64,000 nt of DNA from JANNOG01 sp031398915. Lineage in GTDB: Bacteria > Actinomycetota > Actinomycetes > Actinomycetales > JBBAYJ01. The notes under the pieces were generated by a model, which did not search any database, was not told where the DNA came from, and saw only the letters and a program-made list of their open reading frames with translations. Made by a program: the position numbers and the translations under genes. Positions 58,580 through 64,000 of the stretch are shown here, piece after piece. The first letter of the stretch is position 1, and each line of letters opens with the position of its first letter. The stretch spans positions 1 to 64,000 of the forward strand of contig JANNOG010000055.1 in the NCBI GenBank assembly GCA_031398915.1, read 5' to 3'.

Positions 58580-59539
58580 ATGTCGACAACCCGCCGGGTA
58601 GGCCTGCTGGTCAATCCGCTCGCGGGGCGGGGCCAGGCAGGTGTGGTCGGTCGGGAGGCTGCGCTGCGCCTTCGCGGCATGGGCCACGACGTCGCGGTAT
58701 TCGACTCGACCTCGTTGACGGCGAGCATCGACGCCGTCGAGGCCGCGCTCGATTCGGGCGGGGTGGATGTCGTCGTGGTCGTCGGCGGCGACGGCGCCGT
58801 CAATCTGGCCGTCAACCTGCTGGCGAGCCACGACATCGCACTCGGGGTCGTGCCGGCGGGCACCGGTAACGACACCGCCCGCTCGTGGCGGATGCCGATG
58901 GACCCGGTGGCCGCACTGGACACGATCGACGCCTGCCTGCGCAGCGGGACCAGCCGAACCGTGGACACGGTCGCGATCATGCGGCACGGCCTCGACGGCC
59001 CAGGGCGCGTGGACCTCAGCCTGACGCGTGACCGGTTCGCCGGGGTGATGGCGACAGGTTTCGATGCGGCAGTCAGTGAACGCGCCAATCGCTGGAGCTG
59101 GCCTCGCGGTCCGGCCCGGTACAACCTGGCCATCGCCCGCGAGTTGCCGTTCTACCGGGCCCGGTCGTACCGACTGGACCTGGACGGCGACACCTGGGAC
59201 GTCGACGGCCTCCTGGTCTGTCTGGCCAGCACCGCGAGCTACGGCGGCGGGATGCAGATCGCTCCCACTGCGTCGGTGGTGGACGGCCTGATCGACATCG
59301 TGGTCGTGCACCCGGTCAGCACGCTGCGGTTCGTCCGAATGTTTCCCAAGGTCTACAAGGGAACGCACGTCGACCTCCCCGACGTGGAGGTCCGCCAGGC
59401 CAAGCGGGTAACGGTCACCACCACCGATTCACGTCCCCCTGTCGTGGCGTACGCGGACGGTGAGCGGATCGGCCCACTACCGATAGTTGCCGAAGTACTA
59501 CCCGGCGCCCTGCGCCTCCTCGCCCGCAGCGTCGGCTGA
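58580..59539 (+). CDS. Diacylglycerol/lipid kinase family protein
   Basis: The 319-residue protein has the lipid kinase catalytic motif VVGGDGAVNLAVN (about 71-83) with GGDG, the PAGTGNDTAR motif, and the C-terminal beta-sandwich (VVAYADGERIG). It would phosphorylate diacylglycerol or a related lipid with ATP on the membrane. The exact substrate is not predictable, as this family also includes sphingosine and YegS kinases. ATG 58580 is set by TAGCCT upstream. Confidence 0.9.
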   Translation: MSTTRRVGLLVNPLAGRGQAGVVGREAALRLRGMGHDVAVFDSTSLTASIDAVEAALDSGGVDVVVVVGGDGAVNLAVNLLASHDIALGVVPAGTGNDTARSWRMPMDPVAALDTIDACLRSGTSRTVDTVAIMRHGLDGPGRVDLSLTRDRFAGVMATGFDAAVSERANRWSWPRGPARYNLAIARELPFYRARSYRLDLDGDTWDVDGLLVCLASTASYGGGMQIAPTASVVDGLIDIVVVHPVSTLRFVRMFPKVYKGTHVDLPDVEVRQAKRVTVTTTDSRPPVVAYADGERIGPLPIVAEVLPGALRLLARSVG

Positions 59540-59548
59540 TCGGGGCCG

Positions 59549-59554
59549 TACCCT
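59549..59554 (+). promoter_or_regulatory. -10 of helY, leaderless
   Basis: TACCCT ends 6 nt before the ATG at 59561. Confidence 0.5.
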
Positions 59555-59560
59555 GGGCCC

Positions 59561-62308
59561 ATGGCCAGCCCGGCAGAGCGGTTCGCCGCTGCCCAAGCCC
59601 GCCAACAGGAACAACGCTCACCACTGGGCCGGTTCATCGCCACTCTGCCGTTCGACCTCGACGACTTCCAGATCGAGGCGTGCCGTGCGGTGGCCGCCGG
59701 GCAGGGCGTGCTGGTCGCGGCTCCGACCGGCGCAGGCAAGACGGTGGTCGGTGAGTACGCGGTCTTCCACGCGCTCGCCGAGGGGCGGAAGGCGTTCTAC
59801 ACCACCCCGATCAAGGCACTCAGCAATCAGAAGTACGCCGAGCTGGCCGCAGCCCACGGCTCGGCGACCGTCGGGCTGCTCACCGGGGACGTCTCGATCA
59901 ACAGCGAGGCGCCCGTGGTGGTCATGACGACCGAGGTGCTGCGCAACATGATCTATGCCAACTCGCCCACGCTGGGCGGGCTCGGCTGGGTGGTGATGGA
60001 CGAGGTCCACTACCTTGCCGACCGCTTCCGTGGCGCGGTGTGGGAGGAGGTGATCATTCACCTCGCCGAGGACGTCCGAGTCGTCTCGCTGTCGGCCACC
60101 GTCAGCAACGCCGAGGAGTTCGGCGACTGGCTGGCAACGGTGCGCGGTCACACCTCGGTCGTGGTCTCCGAACATCGCCCGGTCCCGCTGTGGCAGCACG
60201 TCCTCGTGGAGCGACGGTTGCACGACCTCTTCGTCGATCCACAGGGGGATCCCGTGCTCGGCACACCGGGCGAGGCCGACGTGATGGTCAACCCCGAACT
60301 CGTCGCTCTGGCGCGCGCCCACAGCCGGGCGGAACGGACCCAGCGTCCCGGTGCGGGGCGCCCACCCCGTGGCGGGCGTCGCCAGCGTGGCGCGGGTGTC
60401 CCCAGCCGGGTTGCCGTGGTCGAAACCCTCGACGGTCACGGGCTGTTGCCGGGGATCATCTTCGTGTTCAGTCGTGCGGGCTGTGATGCGGCGGTCGCCC
60501 AGTGTCTGCACTCCGGCCTGCGCCTGACCACTCCCGAACAACGTCTGGAGATCCGGCGGGTCGCGGAGGCACGGACGGCTGCCATCCCCAGCTCCGACCT
60601 GGCCGTCCTCGAATACACCCAGTGGTTGGAGGCGTTGGAGCGTGGCCTGGCCGCTCACCACGCAGGCCTGCTGCCGGCCTTCAAGGAGACCGTCGAGGTG
60701 CTGTTCCAGCGAGGCCTGGTCAAGGCGGTCTTCGCGACCGAGACGTTGGCGTTGGGCGTGAACATGCCGGCGCGATCGGTCGTTCTGGAACGTCTCGTCA
60801 AGTGGAACGGAGAAACCCATGCGGACCTGACGGCGGGGGAGTACACGCAGCTGACGGGACGGGCGGGGCGCCGTGGCATCGACGTCGAGGGTCACGCCGT
60901 CGTGCTGTGGGCCGACGGGTTGGACCCCGATCATGTCGCAGGGCTCGCCTCGACCCGGACGTACCCGCTGCGCTCCAGCTTCAGGCCGACGTACTCGATG
61001 GCCGTCAACCTGGTCGACACCGTCGGTCGTGAGGCAGCCCGCGAGATCCTCGAAACCTCGTTCGCGCAGTTCCAGGCCGACCGGTCAGTCGTCGGCCTCG
61101 CCCGCCAGGCGCGCCGCCAGGCCGAGGCGATCGCCGGATACACCGACTCCATGGGATGCCATCTCGGCGACATCGAGGAGTACCTGAATCTGCGACGGGC
61201 CGCCGACGACACCGAACAACGCCTGGCCCGTGGGCCGCGACGAACAGTCGCCTCGGGCGTCCTCCACCGGGGTGACGTCATCCGGGTACCGGGCGGGCGC
61301 GTCGCCGGCTGGGTGATCGTGCTGGATCCCGGAGACGCGGGTGGTGCCTCCGGAGGCAATCCGACAGTTCTCACCTCCGACCGGCAGATCCGTCGAATCC
61401 CGCTGAACGACGTCGACGAGTCGCTGGCGGCCGCCGCGACGGTACGGATCCCGCGAGATTTCGCGATCGGCGATCCTCGCTCGCGTCGCGAGCTGGTTGC
61501 CAAGATGCGTACCGCCCTGGCCGATCGAGGGACTCCGGCACCACACCGCAACACGCACGAGCCCGCCCGCCACAGCGGCGATGCCGCGGCCGTCGAGGTC
61601 AGGAGCCGACTGCGGGCCCACCCGTGTCACGGCTGCTCGGACCTCGCCGAGCACCTCCGATGGGCGGATCGCCGGGCCCGCGCCACGACCGATCACCAGG
61701 TCACCCAGCGGCGGATCGAGGGCCGGACGGCGTCGATCGCGCGCGCCTTCGATCAGGTGTGCGAGGTCCTGGAGTCACTCGACTACCTCGACGGTGACAC
61801 GGTGACCGAGCACGGCCAGCATCTCAGGCGGATCTACAGCCAGGCCGACCTCGTCATCGCCGAGTGCCTGCGTGAGGGAGTCTGGGACGGCCTCGACGCA
61901 CCGGGACTCGCGGCGGCGGTCTCCACCCTGGTGTACGAGGCACGCCGCGAGGGGGCGCCCGCGTCACCTCGACCGCAGGGGGCCCGAGTCGCGGTCGCCA
62001 TGCAGGACACCGCTCGGGTGTGGGCCCGGGTGCGAGACCTCGAGATCGAACACCGGCTGCCACCGACCCCCGAACCCGACGTCGGCTTCGCGGGAGTCGT
62101 CCATCGGTGGACACGGGGAATGGGCCTGGCAGAGGTGCTGGACGGCAGCGACCTGACCCCGGGCGACTTCGTCCGGTGGTGCCGCCAGACCCTGGACGTC
62201 CTCGACCAGGTGGCCGCCCTGTCGGGGGCCGCCAGCCCGCTGGGCGTCGCGGCCACGACGGCCATCTCGCACGTGCGTCGTGGGGTCGTCGAGTCCACCG
62301 TCGCCTAG
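59561..62308 (+). CDS. helY: Ski2-like DEVH-box RNA helicase HelY
   Basis: The 915-residue ATPase has helicase motifs APTGAGKT (I), TPIKALSNQKY, DEVH in VVMDEVHYL (II), LSATVSN (III), FSRAGCD (IV) and TGRAGRRGID (VI), followed by the DSHCT-like C-terminal region. This is the Ski2/Mtr4 family. An insertion at about 250-285, rich in Arg and Gly, is likely flexible. It resembles Rv2092c by position. Its TAG shares CTAG with the convergent nuclease gene. Confidence 0.93.
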   Translation: MASPAERFAAAQARQQEQRSPLGRFIATLPFDLDDFQIEACRAVAAGQGVLVAAPTGAGKTVVGEYAVFHALAEGRKAFYTTPIKALSNQKYAELAAAHGSATVGLLTGDVSINSEAPVVVMTTEVLRNMIYANSPTLGGLGWVVMDEVHYLADRFRGAVWEEVIIHLAEDVRVVSLSATVSNAEEFGDWLATVRGHTSVVVSEHRPVPLWQHVLVERRLHDLFVDPQGDPVLGTPGEADVMVNPELVALARAHSRAERTQRPGAGRPPRGGRRQRGAGVPSRVAVVETLDGHGLLPGIIFVFSRAGCDAAVAQCLHSGLRLTTPEQRLEIRRVAEARTAAIPSSDLAVLEYTQWLEALERGLAAHHAGLLPAFKETVEVLFQRGLVKAVFATETLALGVNMPARSVVLERLVKWNGETHADLTAGEYTQLTGRAGRRGIDVEGHAVVLWADGLDPDHVAGLASTRTYPLRSSFRPTYSMAVNLVDTVGREAAREILETSFAQFQADRSVVGLARQARRQAEAIAGYTDSMGCHLGDIEEYLNLRRAADDTEQRLARGPRRTVASGVLHRGDVIRVPGGRVAGWVIVLDPGDAGGASGGNPTVLTSDRQIRRIPLNDVDESLAAAATVRIPRDFAIGDPRSRRELVAKMRTALADRGTPAPHRNTHEPARHSGDAAAVEVRSRLRAHPCHGCSDLAEHLRWADRRARATTDHQVTQRRIEGRTASIARAFDQVCEVLESLDYLDGDTVTEHGQHLRRIYSQADLVIAECLREGVWDGLDAPGLAAAVSTLVYEARREGAPASPRPQGARVAVAMQDTARVWARVRDLEIEHRLPPTPEPDVGFAGVVHRWTRGMGLAEVLDGSDLTPGDFVRWCRQTLDVLDQVAALSGAASPLGVAATTAISHVRRGVVESTVA

Positions 62309-63312
62309 CCGGGGCGCAGGCGGTCGAGCGCCGCGAGGACGCGGTTGACCGTCGATCGGATTCCCCACCGATCGGCGAAGGCAGCCAGTTCCGGCACGTC
62401 GGGGGGAGTGCTGCGCAGACCTGTGACCTCGCGCAACTCCCCGGCAGGGTAGGAGGTGAGCGCGGTGTCGATCACCGCGGTCGCAGCGATCCGGGCTGCC
62501 GCGATGTCGTCGACCGAGGCCACCAGCTTGCTCCGATGACCCGACGCCATCGTCGTGTCGGGGTCGCGCGCAGCAGCCAACAGTCCGTCCAGACCACCGA
62601 ACCTGCCGACGAGGTCCGCGGCCGTCTTCTCGCCGATTCCCTTGACCCCGGGCAGTCCGTCGCTGGGGTCGCCGCGTAGCACGGCCATGTCGAGATAGTC
62701 CCGCCCCGACCTGACGCCGTAGCGGCGCAACAGCCCGGCCTGGTCGACGACGTCGAGGTTGGCGACGCCCTTGCCGATGTACGCCACCCGAACCCGGCGT
62801 GCGTCGTCGACCAGTTGGAACAGGTCGCGGTCGCCGCTCACCACGACGACGTCATCCACCCGGTCATCCTGATCGCCGCCCGCCACCTTCACGTCGCGCA
62901 CCGCCGACCACCGAGCCGCCAGGGTGGCGACCACGTCGTCCGCCTCGTATCCGCGGGCCTCGACCCGGGCCAAGCCCAGCAGGGCCAACGCCTGCGCGAT
63001 GAGTGGAACCTGCACGCTCAGCTCGTCCGGTACCTCCTCGGCGTCGGCCGCATCGTCACGGACCCGGACCCGGACGACCCGGTGCGCCTTGTACGAGGGG
63101 ACCGCGGCCACTCGGAAGGCCGGTCGCCAATCGGCATCCCAGCAGGCGGCGTACGCATCGGGTCGAAATCGGTCGATCAGCGTCGCGGTCATGTCCAGGT
63201 AGCCGCGGAGCGCGTTCACGGGAGCCCCGTCGGGGGAGCGGAACGTGCCCGGGACGCCGAAGAACGCCCGGAAATACAGGGTGGCCGCGTCGACGGCCAA
63301 CAGGGTAGCCAC
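62305..63312 (-). CDS. 5'-3' exonuclease, FEN-like (Xni/PolA-N type)
   Basis: The 335-residue protein is the stand-alone form of the polymerase I 5' nuclease domain. It has metal-binding acidic residues in DAATLYFRAFF, EADDVVATLA and VVSGDRDLFQLV, and the helix-hairpin-helix DGLPGVKGIGEKTAADLV. A 25-residue insertion with VKVAGGDQDDRVDD separates two core elements. GTG 63312 is set by TAGCGT upstream. Polymerase I is not seen nearby. Confidence 0.92.
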   Translation of the reverse strand: MATLLAVDAATLYFRAFFGVPGTFRSPDGAPVNALRGYLDMTATLIDRFRPDAYAACWDADWRPAFRVAAVPSYKAHRVVRVRVRDDAADAEEVPDELSVQVPLIAQALALLGLARVEARGYEADDVVATLAARWSAVRDVKVAGGDQDDRVDDVVVVSGDRDLFQLVDDARRVRVAYIGKGVANLDVVDQAGLLRRYGVRSGRDYLDMAVLRGDPSDGLPGVKGIGEKTAADLVGRFGGLDGLLAAARDPDTTMASGHRSKLVASVDDIAAARIAATAVIDTALTSYPAGELREVTGLRSTPPDVPELAAFADRWGIRSTVNRVLAALDRLRPG

Positions 63313-63319
63313 GGCCCCG

Positions 63320-63325
63320 ACGCTA
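63320..63325 (-). promoter_or_regulatory. -10 of the 5'-3' exonuclease gene, leaderless
   Basis: TAGCGT on the minus strand ends 7 nt before the GTG at 63312. Confidence 0.5.
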
Positions 63326-63345
63326 CGCCGCGAGACGATGTGCCG

Positions 63346-64000
63346 GTGAGTGTCGACGCGCGAGCCGCCCGAGTCCTCTATCGCCACGGCAACGTGCACA
63401 CCCCCGCCTACCCGGATGCGCAGGCGATGCTCGTCGAGGGCGCGACCGTCGCGTGGGTGGGCTCCGACAGCGCCGCGTCGACGTTCGCCGAATCCGGTGA
63501 CCTCACCGTGGTCGACCTCGCCGGAGCGCTGGTCACACCCGCGTTCGTGGACGCTCACGTGCACTGCCTCGATACCGGGCTGCAGCACATCGGTGTGGAC
63601 CTGGCGTCGGCCACCACGGTCACCGACATCCTCGACCGCGTCCGGGCAACTGCCAACCGGCGACCGGGGGCGACGATCACCGGCCACGGCTGGGACGAGG
63701 CCGCTCTGCACGAGCAACGTCCACCGACCATCGACGAGCTCAGCCTCGCGGGTGGCGGAAGCCCGGTCTACCTCAGCCGAATCGACGTCCACTCGGCCGT
63801 GGTCTCGTGGTCGTTGGCCGACGCCGCCGGCCTGACGTCGCGGACCGGGTGGTCACCGAGTGGGCTGGTCCGCGCCGACGCCCACCACGCTGCCCGCGCC
63901 GCAGCGCGCACCCTGACCCCCGACGAGCGGCGCGAGGCTCACCTGGCGGCACTGCGTGCGGCCGCGCAGGTCGGCATCGGCTACCTCCACGAGATGTCCG
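63346..64000 (+). CDS. Amidohydrolase family protein, 3' end cut by window
   Basis: At least 218 residues are present and the frame is open at the window end. The sequence shows the metal motif DAHVHCLD near 70-77 and the YtcJ-like pattern VTPAFVDAHVH, then GWDEAALHEQRPPTIDEL and SPVYLSRIDVHSAVV. Members remove acyl or amide groups, and the substrate is unknown. GTG 63346 follows GACGAT by 6 nt; GTG 63340 is also in frame. The divergent nuclease starts 33 bp away. Confidence 0.85.
   Translation, partial: MSVDARAARVLYRHGNVHTPAYPDAQAMLVEGATVAWVGSDSAASTFAESGDLTVVDLAGALVTPAFVDAHVHCLDTGLQHIGVDLASATTVTDILDRVRATANRRPGATITGHGWDEAALHEQRPPTIDELSLAGGGSPVYLSRIDVHSAVVSWSLADAAGLTSRTGWSPSGLVRADAHHAARAAARTLTPDERREAHLAALRAAAQVGIGYLHEMS

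Overview
The window is chromosomal DNA from a high-G+C actinobacterium. The evidence is a complete Pup-proteasome locus (mpa, dop, pup, prcB, prcA, pafA), a mycothiol ligase gene (mshC), an InhA-type enoyl-ACP reductase, the GlgA form usual in Corynebacterium and relatives, several actinobacteria-only families (DUF3090, SCO1664, DUF3099, DUF5703, PAC2), and heavy use of GTG starts. The gene order from the M20 peptidase through uppP, mshC, PAC2, metH, trmI and the proteasome block to tatAC, helY and the 5'-3' exonuclease is close to that of the Rv2142-Rv2090 region of Mycobacterium tuberculosis. The species cannot be named from this sequence. No phage, insertion sequence, CRISPR array or rRNA was seen, and no gene-free stretch exceeds about 145 bp.

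Layout. 1-130: a G-rich 19-bp tandem repeat. 131-3026 (minus): biotin ECF transporter bioY-bioM-bioN behind a membrane-anchored zinc metallopeptidase. 3123-6953: ABC-F ATPase, small HTH protein, ABC exporter. 6937-9208 (minus): degenerate SDR, SURF1, a small Cys protein and DUF3099. 9319-11341: fabG-inhA-sixA. 11338-15873: serB, an LLM-type oxidoreductase and glgC, divergent from glgA. 15857-22303: an unrecognised protein, an orphan ABC ATPase, NfeD-SPFH, an Fe-S photolyase, a TauE/SafE transporter and an rRNA/tRNA methyltransferase. 22343-27533: homocysteine methyltransferase, phosphoketolase, a TetR/NmrA pair and tRNA-Leu(GAG). 27589-35969: M20 peptidase through uppP to the mshC cluster. 36029-44572: PAC2, cobalamin methionine synthase, a HAD hydrolase and a MacB-like ABC exporter. 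44710-56585: site-2 protease, TrmI, the Pup-proteasome genes, an FKBP lipoprotein and a fused PafBC activator. 56699-64000: a zinc-ribbon protein, a small membrane protein, tatA, tatC, a diacylglycerol kinase, helY, a 5'-3' exonuclease and the start of an amidohydrolase cut by the window edge.

How the genes work together. Dop deamidates Pup(Gln), PafA ligates it to substrates, and Mpa unfolds pupylated proteins into the PrcAB core. PafBC is the known DNA-damage activator encoded beside it. MshC makes a late mycothiol intermediate next to three uncharacterised families that include a kinase-like fold. UppP recycles the cell-wall lipid carrier, TatA/TatC export folded proteins, and GlgC/GlgA make glycogen or maltosyl precursors.

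The most striking regulatory feature is how genes start. At 24 genes a TANNNT hexamer ends 6 to 8 nt before the ATG/GTG with no Shine-Dalgarno between, which is the signature of leaderless mRNAs. Six more genes have a weaker hexamer (NANNNT) at 6 nt. A smaller set (pup, mpa, tatA, the HTH protein, tetR, xfp and others) has purine-rich ribosome-binding sites. Within operons, 13 gene pairs overlap by GTGA and one by ATGA, and three convergent pairs share a single CTAG in which both stops are TAG.
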